Positions 15,388 through 23,884 of a DNA stretch of 64,000 bases are shown here, one piece after another. Source of the stretch: Palsa-892 sp035555855 (GTDB lineage: Bacteria; Pseudomonadota; Alphaproteobacteria; Rhizobiales; Xanthobacteraceae). Position 1 is the first letter of the stretch; each line of letters opens with the position of its first letter. Made by a program: the position numbers and the translations under genes. The stretch covers positions 186,001 through 250,000 of the forward strand of contig DATMGD010000071.1 in NCBI GenBank assembly GCA_035555855.1, in the 5' to 3' direction. The notes beneath the pieces were generated by a model. That model was not told the DNA's origin, did not search any database, and was given only the letters and a program-made list of their open reading frames with translations.

Positions 15388-16278
15388 CTAGCGGCGGCGA
15401 GCCTTGCTTTTGCGCTTGGCTGAAACCTTGCGAGTAGCCTTGCCAGGAGCTTTGCGCGTCTTGGCCTTGGCTTTTTTCGCCGGAGACTTTGCCTTGGCTT
15501 GAGGCTTCGCTTCGGCTTGAGGCTTCGACTTGGCCTTGATCTTAATCTTGGTCGTGGTTTTGGTCTTCGCCGCCGGTACGGGGGAAAATGGCGGGCGCTT
15601 GATCGAGGCAAAGGCGCGCGCGAGCATCGCGAGCGAACGCTGCCAGGCGATCTTGGCGCTGCGCAACTCGTAACTCGGACGATCTTCGTTGGCGAAAGCA
15701 TGCCCCGCGCCCGGATATGTGAAGACCTCGCATTCCGGCCGCTTCTGGCGAATGACTTCGACATCGCTCATCGGAATGTGGCCGTCTTCCTCGCCAAAAT
15801 GCATCTGCACCGGGCATTTCGGTTTCTGCTCGACCTTGCGAATGATCCCGCCGCCGTAGAAGCAAACCGCCGCGGTCAAGCCGCCGAAGCGCGTCGCCGC
15901 CTCGAAGGCGACGGTGCCGCCGAGGCAAAAACCCATGATCGCCACCGGCCCCTCGCGCTTCAGCGCGTCGAACGCCGCCGCCGCATCCAAAATCAGTTTG
16001 GCGCTATCGAGTTTGCCGGCGAGTTCGCGCGCCGCCGTCACTTCCGGCACGGTGTAACCGGATTCGAAATTCGGCTCGACGCGATCGAACAGCTGCGGCG
16101 CGATCGCCCGATAGCCGGTATCCGCGAGCTTGTCGCAAACCGAACGGATATTGTGATTGACGCCGAAGATTTCCTGGATGACGACGATGCCGCCGCGCAC
16201 ATTCGGCCCCGGCGGATCCGCGCGATAAGCACCTAACCTGAAGCCATCGGCAGCGGTCAGCGTGAGCTTCGTACCCAT
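15388..16278 (-). CDS. Dienelactone hydrolase family protein with histone H1-like Lys/Ala tail
   Basis: 296 residues. Residues ~1-230 are a dienelactone-hydrolase alpha/beta domain: GIVVIQEIFGVNHNIRSVCDKLADTGYRAIAPQLF, the nucleophile elbow MGFCLGGTVAFEAA (Cys nucleophile), an acid in FGEEDGHIPMSDV and the catalytic His in YPGAGHAFANE. Residues ~240-296 form a long unstructured tail with AK, KPQA and SPAKKAKAK repeats, like histone H1/HC1-type C-termini, expected to bind DNA, RNA or acidic surfaces. The tail is not part of the usual enzyme (about 230-250 residues). The start is the ATG at 16278 (GGGGAAA upstream); a TTG 10 codons earlier is less likely. Confidence 0.85.
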   Translation of the reverse strand: MGTKLTLTAADGFRLGAYRADPPGPNVRGGIVVIQEIFGVNHNIRSVCDKLADTGYRAIAPQLFDRVEPNFESGYTVPEVTAARELAGKLDSAKLILDAAAAFDALKREGPVAIMGFCLGGTVAFEAATRFGGLTAAVCFYGGGIIRKVEQKPKCPVQMHFGEEDGHIPMSDVEVIRQKRPECEVFTYPGAGHAFANEDRPSYELRSAKIAWQRSLAMLARAFASIKRPPFSPVPAAKTKTTTKIKIKAKSKPQAEAKPQAKAKSPAKKAKAKTRKAPGKATRKVSAKRKSKARRR

Positions 16279-16377
16279 CGGTTTCCCCAGCCTGATTAAC
16301 TCGGGCAAGGTTAGCTAAAACGGGAGGAAAAGTGAATGAACGCTGCCGCGCGGCTTTTTCGCGCGTTCTGTCGCGGG

Positions 16378-17634
16378 TTATTCGGCAGCCGCGGCCAGTG
16401 GGCGGTAGACTTCCGGGCGCGGGCGTTTGAACGTCTCCCGGCCCGCTTTTAATCCGAATAAAGGCTGCGCCAGTTCGGCCAGAGCGCCGGCCGGCGTCTC
16501 GTGATCGAGCACGACGAGATCGGCGGAGTTGCCGACCTGCACGCCATAACCCTTGAGATTGAGAAGCTCCGCCGACTTCGACGATACCATGTCGAAGCAA
16601 AGCGCCATCTCGTCGGCTTTGCCGATCTGCAGAACATTCGCGTAAAGGTTCGCCATCCGCAGCAGCGAGCAATCGCCGAACGGCGTGAATGGGTTCATCA
16701 CGTTGTTGGTCGAGATGCTGCACTTGACGCCCTGCTGTACGAGGCGATGCGCAGGCGCAACGCCGCGCGGCACGAGATGCGTCTCGCCCTGCCCCATCAG
16801 GAAAAGATCGGTCGAGGGCAGCACGGTGACGGCAACGCCGGAGTCGCGAAGCATCTTCGCGATGTCCTGTAACTGTTCGGGCGCCACCGCTGAAAGTTTT
16901 GAGACATGCCCGACGGTGACGCGCCCGCCGCGGCGATGCGCTTTCGCCTGCCGGCAGACCTCATAGAGATCCATGCTTTCCGGCTTGAGATCGAAATCGA
17001 GATGGAAGTCGACATCGACGTCATACCGGTCCGCTAGCTCGAAGATGCGGGCGATCTGTCCGTTTGGATTGCTGTCCGTATAAGGGCAGCCGCCGATGAC
17101 GTCGGCGCCGCGCTCGAGCGCCTGCACCAGCATCTCGTCGGTGCCGGGATCGTTGAGCAATCCTTCTTGCGGGAAGACGCAGATTTCGAGATCGATCGCC
17201 CAGGCATAATCTTTCTTGAGCTGGGAGATCGCTTCAAACGACCGCAAGCCGGCGCGCGGATCGGCTTCGACATGGGTGCGCATGCGCGTCGTGCCCTGCA
17301 CGAGCGCCTTCTCAATCACCTGGCGTCCGCGCGCATAGACATCTTCCTGCGTGAATTCTTTCTTCAGCGAAGCAACTTTTGCGATCGCCTGCGAGAGTGA
17401 TTCCGAATGGCCGCAGCGTCCGAGAATGCAGGCCTTGTCGAGATGAATATGTGTCTCGACAAAGCCGCCGAATACGAGCCGCCCGCCGAGATCAATTTCG
17501 CGCGCATCGGCCGAGATCGCCGGAGCGATCTCGGCGATCTTGCCGCCGCGAATCCCGATGTCGAGCGCATGATCGCGTCCGCCATTGTGGACGCGCCCCT
17601 TGCGGAGCACGAGATCGAGCGAGCCCTTCGTCAT
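16378..17634 (-). CDS. Cytosine deaminase-like amidohydrolase
   Basis: 418 residues of the amidohydrolase superfamily. The first metal motif is GGFVETHIHLDKACIL (HxH), followed by TTRMRTHVEADPRAG, VDVDFHLDFDL, GRVTVGHVSKLSAV (metal His) and a late catalytic segment VTVLPSTDLFLMG with Asp. This pattern fits the cytosine/isoguanine deaminase and N-alkyl-ammelide hydrolase branch, which hydrolyses ring amidines or amides. It overlaps the ABC importer gene by 4 bp (ATGA), so the imported compound is probably its substrate. Given the oxalurate genes further upstream, a purine- or pyrimidine-derived heterocycle is a reasonable guess, not proven. Confidence 0.85.
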   Translation of the reverse strand: MTKGSLDLVLRKGRVHNGGRDHALDIGIRGGKIAEIAPAISADAREIDLGGRLVFGGFVETHIHLDKACILGRCGHSESLSQAIAKVASLKKEFTQEDVYARGRQVIEKALVQGTTRMRTHVEADPRAGLRSFEAISQLKKDYAWAIDLEICVFPQEGLLNDPGTDEMLVQALERGADVIGGCPYTDSNPNGQIARIFELADRYDVDVDFHLDFDLKPESMDLYEVCRQAKAHRRGGRVTVGHVSKLSAVAPEQLQDIAKMLRDSGVAVTVLPSTDLFLMGQGETHLVPRGVAPAHRLVQQGVKCSISTNNVMNPFTPFGDCSLLRMANLYANVLQIGKADEMALCFDMVSSKSAELLNLKGYGVQVGNSADLVVLDHETPAGALAELAQPLFGLKAGRETFKRPRPEVYRPLAAAAE

Positions 17635-20159
17635 GCAAGCTTCCTCTTCGGCTCGCTGCGCACCTTGTCGTTGCCGAGATAGGCGGCTTCGAGCGCGGGA
17701 TCACCGCGCAACGCTTCCGCCGTATCGGCGCGCACGACCTGGCCCTGTTCGAGTACATAACCGCGATCGGCGACCGCAAGCGTCAAGGCCGCCATCTGAT
17801 CGACGAGCAGGATCGTGATGCCCTCGTCGCGCAGATCCGCGAGCACCGAGAACAATTCCTCGATCATCGCCGGCGCGAGGCCGAGCGACGGCTCGTCGAG
17901 CAGCAGGATTTTCGGCTTCGCCATCAGCCCGCGCGCGACGGCAAGCATCTGTTGCTCGCCGCCCGAGAGAAGCCCGGCGCGAAGATGCAACCGCTCGCGC
18001 AGCCGCGGGAAGCGCTTCAGGATCGCTTCAACCTCGGCCGAGTAGTCGCCCTTGCCGCGGCGATAGGCGCCGATCTGGATGTTGTCGAGCACAGTGAGTT
18101 CCGGGAAAACCTGGCGGCCTTCCGGCACCAGCGCGAGCCCGCGCCGCGCGATCTCGTGGGCGGGCAGCCGCTCGATCTGCTCTTTATCGAGCGCGATCGC
18201 ACCGATGCAGGGCCGCAGGAGGCCGCTCAGCGCGCGCATCGTCGTCGACTTGCCCGCGCCGTTCGCGCCGAGCAGCGCAACCATCTCGCCGGTGCCGACA
18301 TCGATGCCGACCGATTTCAGAACACCTACGGAGCCGTAACCGGCATCGAGTGCCTTGACCGCGAGCACCTGCTCGCCCGAGCCGGTCCAGCCGGCCGGGC
18401 GCGGCTTCGCCTTCAGTTCGCCCGAGCCGAGATAGGCCGCGATCACCGCCGGATCGCTGCGCACCTTGGCGGGTTCGCCCGAGGAAATCGGCTTGCCAGC
18501 GTCAAGCACGAGGATTTCGTCCGAGATACCCATGACGAGCGCCATGTCGTGCTCGACCAGCACGACGGCGATGCCGAGATCGGCGATCTGGCGCAGAAGT
18601 TTCGAGAGCGCGATCTTCTCGCCTTGCACGAGGCCTGCCGCCGGCTCGTCCAGCAGCAGCACTTCAGGCTTGAGCGCGAGCGAGCGCGCGATCTCAACGA
18701 GCCGTCGATCGACATGCGGCAAATCCGCCGCCGGGCAATCGCGCGAGCCTTCATAACCGACGAGCTTCAAAAGCCCTTCGGCCAGTGCCACGTCTTTGCT
18801 CTGCGCCAGCGCGCCGATCGGGTTGCCCATCCGTCCGCGGCGCAGGCCGATCAGGACGTTGTCCATCACGCTCAGCGACGGGAACAGCTTCGTCGTCTGG
18901 TAGGTGCGCGAGATGCCCGTGCGCGCGGCGACCGTCGCCGACTGGCCGGCGAGTTCCACGTCGCCAAGCCGGATCGAGCCCGAACCCGGACGGTAGAAGC
19001 AGCCGATCATGTTGAGCACGGTCGTTTTGCCCGCGCCGTTCGGCCCGATGATGCTGGTGACGCGGCCCGGCAACGCCTTGAGGCTCACGCCGCTCGCGGC
19101 GCGAATGCCGCCGAAGGTGATGCCGATATCCGCGACCGCAAGGCCGGTAGCCGACTTTTCACGGCGCAGGAATTCAGCGACCGGCGCATCCGCCGCTTCT
19201 TCCTTGCGCGCACTACCGCCGAACTTCGGCACGAAGCGGGCAAGCGCGCCGACAATGCCGGACGGCGCCAGCAGCAACACGGCAAGCAGCAGCACGCCGA
19301 AAAACAGCAAACGATATTCCGCGAAGCTCGAAAGCAGCTCCGGCAGCATGACCGTGACGAGCGCGCCAAATACCGGCCCGAGCGTCCAGCCGACACCGCC
19401 GACGATCACCGCGAACAGGAAGATGATCGACTGCGAGAACATAAACGAGCTTGGCGCGATATAGCCCATCAGCGGTGCATAGAGCCCGCCTGCAAGCCCG
19501 GTGAGCGCCGCCGAGATGGCGAATGCCGCGACCTTCACGGAAAGCGGATGCAGCGCCACCGAGCGCGCCGCGATTTCGGCATCGCGCACAGCGATCATGG
19601 CGCGGCCCCAGCCGCTCTTTGCCAATCGGTCGAAGAACCAGAGCGACAATCCGGCAAGCACAATGGCAAGCAGCGCCATTTCGCGCTCGGTGAACACGAA
19701 GCCGCCGATGCTCGGGCCGGTAAAGCCCATCAAGCCGTTCTGGCCGCCGGTAAGATCCCGAAGCTCGATCAGGCTGTGCTCGACGATCAGGCCGAACGCA
19801 ATCGTCACCATCGCAAGATACGGACCCGTGACGCGCATCGCCGGCAGCGCGAGAAGCGCACCGACCGCGCCCGCAATCACCCCGCCCGCAATAAAGGCGA
19901 TCCAAAAATTGACGCCGGCAAGATTCAGAATGCCGACGGCATAGGCGCCGATCGCGAAGAAGCCGACATGGCCGAGCGAGATTTGTCCCGTCAGGCCAAC
20001 GAGCACGTTGAGGCCGACGCCCACGATCGTCGTCAGCGCAACGATGGCGATGACGAAGGTGAAATAACTGCCGCCGGTCAGCACGAAGCCGATGCCGCTC
20101 GCGACGATCAGAAGGATCGCGGCAAGCATCGCGGGGCTCGATGAAGTGTTGTTCTGCAT
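17631..20159 (-). CDS. Fused LivM-LivG-LivF ABC importer component
   Basis: 842 residues joining three normally separate subunits. Residues ~10-325 are a LivM-type permease (LNVLVGLTGQISLGHVGFFAIGAY, LALPAMRVTGPYLAMVTIAFGLIVEH). Residues ~340-580 are a LivG ATPase (IIGPNGAGKTTVLNMIG, VLLLDEPAAGLVQGE). Residues ~605-830 are a LivF ATPase (LLGANGAGKSTTMRAL, LSGGEQQMLAVARGLM, ILLLDEPSLGLAP). In the LivG part the ABC signature is changed to LPHVDRRLVEIARSL instead of LSYGxQRxLEIAR. It imports an amino acid- or amide-like solute with LivH and the upstream binding protein. ATG 20159 follows GGAGGGG; an adjacent ATG at 20162 is too close to the ribosome site. Confidence 0.9.
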   Translation of the reverse strand: MQNNTSSSPAMLAAILLIVASGIGFVLTGGSYFTFVIAIVALTTIVGVGLNVLVGLTGQISLGHVGFFAIGAYAVGILNLAGVNFWIAFIAGGVIAGAVGALLALPAMRVTGPYLAMVTIAFGLIVEHSLIELRDLTGGQNGLMGFTGPSIGGFVFTEREMALLAIVLAGLSLWFFDRLAKSGWGRAMIAVRDAEIAARSVALHPLSVKVAAFAISAALTGLAGGLYAPLMGYIAPSSFMFSQSIIFLFAVIVGGVGWTLGPVFGALVTVMLPELLSSFAEYRLLFFGVLLLAVLLLAPSGIVGALARFVPKFGGSARKEEAADAPVAEFLRREKSATGLAVADIGITFGGIRAASGVSLKALPGRVTSIIGPNGAGKTTVLNMIGCFYRPGSGSIRLGDVELAGQSATVAARTGISRTYQTTKLFPSLSVMDNVLIGLRRGRMGNPIGALAQSKDVALAEGLLKLVGYEGSRDCPAADLPHVDRRLVEIARSLALKPEVLLLDEPAAGLVQGEKIALSKLLRQIADLGIAVVLVEHDMALVMGISDEILVLDAGKPISSGEPAKVRSDPAVIAAYLGSGELKAKPRPAGWTGSGEQVLAVKALDAGYGSVGVLKSVGIDVGTGEMVALLGANGAGKSTTMRALSGLLRPCIGAIALDKEQIERLPAHEIARRGLALVPEGRQVFPELTVLDNIQIGAYRRGKGDYSAEVEAILKRFPRLRERLHLRAGLLSGGEQQMLAVARGLMAKPKILLLDEPSLGLAPAMIEELFSVLADLRDEGITILLVDQMAALTLAVADRGYVLEQGQVVRADTAEALRGDPALEAAYLGNDKVRSEPKRKLA

Positions 20160-20169
20160 CATCCCCTCC

Positions 20170-21042
20170 TCAGACCTTGTTCACTGCGGCACGGCCCAGG
20201 AGGCCGTTCGGCCGCAACGCCAGCGCGAGAATGATGACGGTGAAGACGACGATTTGCGTGTAGCTCGAGCCGATATAGGCCGTCACCAGCGCTTCGACCA
20301 CGCCGTAGAGCAGGCCCGCGATCATCACGCCCGACGCCGAGGTGATGCCGCCCAGAATGGCAACGGCGAACGCCTTGAGGCCGAACAGCGTGCCCATGTC
20401 GGAATAGACCGAAAACAGCGGCGCGATCAGAAGACCGGCAAGGCCCGCGAGCGCGGTCGAGATCGCGAAGGCGGAAGCAACGACGACCTTGGCATTGATG
20501 CCCATGAGACGCGCGGCGTCACGGTTCTGCACGACGGCGAGCAGCGCCTTGCCGAGATGCGTGCGGCGGAAAATGATCTGGAGCGCGACCGCCACGCACA
20601 GCCCTACCACCGGAATGATGAGTTGCAGCGGATAAACACCGGTGCCGAGAAATTCGATGCTGTTGGTGGCGAGCGGCGACGGCAGGCTGCGCGGCTCCTT
20701 GCCGAAAGTGAACAGCACGACGTTATCGACGATGATGCCGCCCGCGACGGTGGCCATGAGCCAGGCGTCGGAATTGCGCTCGACGAACGGGCGCACAAGA
20801 ACGCGCTCGACGATCAGGCCGAAAACAGCGCAGCCCGCGAGCGCGAGCGGCGCCGCGATCCAGAACGGCAGGCCGAATGTGATCATCAGCGTGAAGCCAA
20901 GAACCGAACCCACCATCATCGCGCTCCCCTGCGCGAAGTTCACGGTGTTCGAAACCGTGTAGGTGATGTGGAAGCCGAGCGCGATAAGCCCGTACATCGC
21001 GCCGAGCCCCAGGCCGGTGATTACCGCCGAAGTGAAAAGCAT
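20170..21042 (-). CDS. LivH-type ABC permease
   Basis: 290 residues with about eight membrane helices. Conserved LivH segments are GLGLGAMYGLIALGFHITYTVSNTVNFAQGSAMMVG near the N-terminus, ERVLVRPFVERNSDAWLMATV, and the coupling-helix region RRTHLGKALLAVVQNRDAARLMGI. It forms the permease pair with the LivM part of the downstream fusion, whose ATG starts 10 bp past its stop. It lies 81 bp after the binding-protein gene, from which it is separated by a terminator-like hairpin. Confidence 0.92.
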   Translation of the reverse strand: MLFTSAVITGLGLGAMYGLIALGFHITYTVSNTVNFAQGSAMMVGSVLGFTLMITFGLPFWIAAPLALAGCAVFGLIVERVLVRPFVERNSDAWLMATVAGGIIVDNVVLFTFGKEPRSLPSPLATNSIEFLGTGVYPLQLIIPVVGLCVAVALQIIFRRTHLGKALLAVVQNRDAARLMGINAKVVVASAFAISTALAGLAGLLIAPLFSVYSDMGTLFGLKAFAVAILGGITSASGVMIAGLLYGVVEALVTAYIGSSYTQIVVFTVIILALALRPNGLLGRAAVNKV

Positions 21043-21077
21043 GAATCATCCCCTCGTAGATATCCGCAAAGCCGCGG

Positions 21078-21113
21078 AAAAAAATTGGCGGACGGCATGA
21101 GCCGCCCGCCAAT
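21078..21113 (-). terminator. Terminator-like hairpin between the binding-protein and permease genes
   Basis: On the minus strand the stem ATTGGCGG(G)CGGC / GCCG(T)CCGCCAAT with a short loop is followed by seven Ts. It sits 10 bp after the binding-protein stop and would reduce transcription into livH and the fusion gene, giving excess binding protein. Confidence 0.75.
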
Positions 21114-21123
21114 CCGTCTGCGA

Positions 21124-22314
21124 TTACTGGGTGAGCGGAAGGATTTCGCCCTTCACGAAGTGCGCGAAGATGTAGTCCTTCGGACCGAGCGCATCGTGGT
21201 TTTCTGCGGTAAACGGCTTCTCGTAGGTCTTGATCAGGCCGTTATACTTGTCGATCGACAAGAGCGCGTCACGAACCGCCTTGCCGTCGGTCGAGCCGGC
21301 TTTCTTGAGCGCAAGGCCCACGAGATGCATGGCATCGTAGGCATTGGCGATACCGACCGCCGGCGTCACGTCCGCGAGCGTCTTGATCGCGGGATATTTC
21401 GCCTTGAGCTTGGCAAGCACATCGTTCGCCTTGGCCGTCTGCTTGTCCGAGAACAGGAAGGTCTGGATGAAGTGCACGTCCGCGCTGCGCGGGCCCGCGA
21501 GTTCGGTGAAGCGGCCGCCGGCCGGGCCCCAGTGCGAGACGATCGGCACATTCCAGCCCATGCGCTCGAGCGACTTCACGACCTGCGAGGAAGGCGCGAC
21601 GTTCGCGACGAGAAATAGCGTGTCGGCGCCGGCCTGCTTCAGGCGCGTGAGCTGCGGCACGACGTCAACGTCGGCGTCCTGAAACTTCTCGACGCCCGCC
21701 GCCGTCATGTTGTGCTTCTTGAGCGCATCATGGAGCGCATGCTCGTTCGACTCGCCCCATGGATTGTTGATGAGGATCATGCCCGGCTTCTTGGAGCCAT
21801 GCTTGATCGCATAATCGACCAGCGCTTCGCCGACATAGGCGTCGACCGCCGAAACGCGGAAGACATAGTTGTCGGGCGCCTTGTTGCGGGTGATACCGGT
21901 ACCCGCCGCCCACACGCCGACGAACGGAATTTTGCTCTGGTTGGCGAACGGCACGATGGCGAGCGACACCGGGGTGTCCAGGCCGCCGAACAATGCGGCT
22001 ACTTTCTCGCGCTGAACGAGTTCGCGCGCCGCCAGAAGGCCCTTGCCCGGATTGCTTTCGTCGTCGCGCGAGATCAGCTCAATCTTGCGGCCATTGATGC
22101 CGCCCGCAGCGTTGATTTCGTCGATCGCAACCGAAAGGCCGCGGGTAATCGCTTCACCTGATTTCGCCGACTGTCCCGACAGCGCGGCAACCAGCCCGAC
22201 CTTGATCGGTTCCTGCGCTGACGCCGTTCCGAACGGCGCGGCAGCGGCAAGTCCAATGGCAAAAGCACCACTCAAGAAAGTGCGGCGGCGTAAAACTGAC
22301 TTCAGAATTCTCAT
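21124..22314 (-). CDS. Periplasmic substrate-binding protein, Liv/amide type
   Basis: 396 residues. A Tat-like or Sec signal (RRRTFLSGAFAIGLAAAAPFGTASA) precedes a type I periplasmic-binding fold: IKVGLVAALSGQSAKSGEAITRGLSVAIDEINAAGGINGRKIELISRDDESNP, VAALFGGLDTPVSLAIVPFANQSKIPFVG, GVEKFQDADVDVVPQLTRLKQAGADTLFLVAN. This is the Peripla_BP_6 family that delivers branched-chain amino acids, amides or urea-like solutes. ATG 22314 has an AGGAGG ribosome site. It is the first gene of the importer/amidohydrolase operon; a palindrome in its promoter may be the GntR operator. Confidence 0.9.
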   Translation of the reverse strand: MRILKSVLRRRTFLSGAFAIGLAAAAPFGTASAQEPIKVGLVAALSGQSAKSGEAITRGLSVAIDEINAAGGINGRKIELISRDDESNPGKGLLAARELVQREKVAALFGGLDTPVSLAIVPFANQSKIPFVGVWAAGTGITRNKAPDNYVFRVSAVDAYVGEALVDYAIKHGSKKPGMILINNPWGESNEHALHDALKKHNMTAAGVEKFQDADVDVVPQLTRLKQAGADTLFLVANVAPSSQVVKSLERMGWNVPIVSHWGPAGGRFTELAGPRSADVHFIQTFLFSDKQTAKANDVLAKLKAKYPAIKTLADVTPAVGIANAYDAMHLVGLALKKAGSTDGKAVRDALLSIDKYNGLIKTYEKPFTAENHDALGPKDYIFAHFVKGEILPLTQ

Positions 22315-22410
22315 TTCGATTTCCTCCTGATATCGCGTTTCCTTGGGGGTGATGGTGTTCTTGTTCGGCGAACCGGCGTTCTTACGCATGCACCATTGCC
22401 GCTTTTATGT

Positions 22411-22425
22411 ATGCAATTAGTGCAT
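22411..22425. promoter_or_regulatory. Candidate GntR operator upstream of the importer operon
   Basis: The perfect inverted repeat ATGCA-ATTAG-TGCAT lies 97 bp upstream of the binding-protein ATG. A further half site (GCATGCA) lies about 28 bp away at 22385-22391. Symmetry and position suit an FCD-type GntR dimer such as the one encoded at 23001; binding is inferred. Confidence 0.5.
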
Positions 22426-22557
22426 GCAATTTTTTTGTTGTCCAGCTACAATATTCAGCATCGTGCTAAAAAAACCGGCCTCGCCCTGGCCCGGCTCCGG
22501 GCTATGAAGCCTGACGGAGCCGAAAACCTTGTGAACCCAGTCTGGAGGAAGCCTGAC

Positions 22558-22989
22558 ATGTCCGCCCCCGTTGCGAAACCCAAAACGAACGCCCCGGACC
22601 CCAAAAAGGATGCGGAAACCGTACGCTTGTTTCTGGAAGCACACATGGTGCCAGATCCGGTCACGGCCGCGAAATATGTCGGCCCCAATTTCAGCCTGAC
22701 CTTTCCCGGCGGCCGCCACTACGACCACCCCAGCGGCGCGAGCGCCTTCAACAAGCACCGCTACAAGCTCGTCAAAAAGCGCATGGATATTTTCGATGTC
22801 GTGCCGGGCGAGGATCAAACCATCGTTTACAGCATCGGCACGCTTTACGGCGAATGGCCCGACGGCACGCCGTTCGAAGGCAACCGCTACATCGATCGCT
22901 TCATCGTACGCGACGGTCTCATCGTGCAGCAGGAAGTCTGGAACGAAAGCGCCGAACGGCTGCTCGCGAAAAACAATCTGGATATCTGA
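22558..22989 (+). CDS. NTF2-like/SnoaL-like protein
   Basis: 143 residues. After a charged N-terminus come the typical cone-barrel segments ETVRLFLEAHMVPDPVTAAKYVGPNFSLTFPGG, VYSIGTLYGEWPDGTPFEGNRYIDRFIVRDGLIVQQEVWNESAERL. This is the nuclear-transport-factor-2/SnoaL fold, used for small hydrolases, isomerases or ligand binding. No active-site residues can be fixed. The ribosome site is TGGAGGAAG; upstream in-frame codons were left out because this site fits the ATG at 22558. It is divergent from the importer operon and convergent with gntR, so it may belong to the same regulon. Confidence 0.7.
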   Translation: MSAPVAKPKTNAPDPKKDAETVRLFLEAHMVPDPVTAAKYVGPNFSLTFPGGRHYDHPSGASAFNKHRYKLVKKRMDIFDVVPGEDQTIVYSIGTLYGEWPDGTPFEGNRYIDRFIVRDGLIVQQEVWNESAERLLAKNNLDI

Positions 22990-23000
22990 TCCGAAGTAAT

Positions 23001-23798
23001 TTAACGCGCGCGGTGCTTGCCGGCACCCGCGCGTTTTGCTTTGCCGTTGGCTTTGCGCGGTAGTGCTGCGTGGCCATTTGCATGATTGCCATTCGCCGCA
23101 TCGGCATAGGGCGAAAGCATATCCATCAGATTGGGCGACTGCACTTCCACCGGCGAAATCAGCGCACGGTTTGCAACACTCTCCAGGTGATGCTCCATCA
23201 ACTGGATCGCGGTGTCGGCATCGCCCTTCACCAGCGCGTCAATGATGGAGATGTGCTCGTTGATGGCGCAATCGGACGAGTGCGGCCGTGCATAAAGCGT
23301 GAGCGTTAGCCCGCAACGACGGCAGATTTCCTGCACATAGCGGCTGATGACCGGGCTGCCGGTCATTTCGGCAAGGATTGTGTGAAACTCGGTCGCAAGC
23401 CGCACCGAGATCACTTCGCGCGTATTGCTCGCTGCCTGTTCCTTGGCGACGTGACGTTTCAGAAATTTGACTTGCTCCGGCTTTAAATTGCCGGCCAGCC
23501 GCCGCACCACGACGCGCTCAAGACCAAGGCGAAGATCGAAAAGATCCCTCGCCTCCTCCCAACTCGGTGTTGCGACTTCCGCGCCGCGATTGCGCTTGTG
23601 CTCGACGAGCCCCTCGGCCACGAGCTGCGCCAGCGCCTGACGCGCAATGGTGCGGCTGACGCCGAAGCGCTCCCCGAGCGTGTCTTCCGGCAACTTCATG
23701 CCGGGCTTCAAAGCCTGTTCGATGATGGCCTGTCGCAGCGCCTCGCAAATGGCGCCGATGCGATCGGTTTCGCTCACCTTGCTGAATTGCGCTGCCAT
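23001..23798 (-). CDS. GntR-family regulator, FCD subfamily
   Basis: 265 residues. Residues ~10-80 hold a GntR winged helix (ICEALRQAIIEQALKPGMKLPEDTLGERFGVSRTIARQALAQLVAEGLVEHKRNRGAEV). Residues ~85-220 are an FCD effector domain (ARDLFDLRLGLERVVVRRLA, TEFHTILAEMTGSPVISRYVQEI, HISIIDALVKGDADTAIQLMEHHLESV) with the His/Asp metal-binding positions. The C-terminus is basic and low-complexity (KANGKAKRAGAGKHRAR). It lies 86 bp after the DUF2877 gene on the same strand and next to the importer operon, so it probably senses an intermediate of the encoded catabolic pathway. Confidence 0.9.
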   Translation of the reverse strand: MAAQFSKVSETDRIGAICEALRQAIIEQALKPGMKLPEDTLGERFGVSRTIARQALAQLVAEGLVEHKRNRGAEVATPSWEEARDLFDLRLGLERVVVRRLAGNLKPEQVKFLKRHVAKEQAASNTREVISVRLATEFHTILAEMTGSPVISRYVQEICRRCGLTLTLYARPHSSDCAINEHISIIDALVKGDADTAIQLMEHHLESVANRALISPVEVQSPNLMDMLSPYADAANGNHANGHAALPRKANGKAKRAGAGKHRAR

Positions 23799-23884
23799 GG
23801 GTCCGTTGCCCGTCGCTTACGCCGCACGGCAAAACCGCCGGCACCTTGCGTTGTATTCAATCTCGAGCCGGGATTGCAACAATC

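Noticed and set aside
17379..20144. Very long plus-strand open frame (921 codons) opposite the Liv fusion
   Set aside because: Its translation is Arg/His/Asp-rich with no domains and it lies exactly antisense to a strongly conserved ABC protein; a codon-bias shadow in GC-rich DNA.
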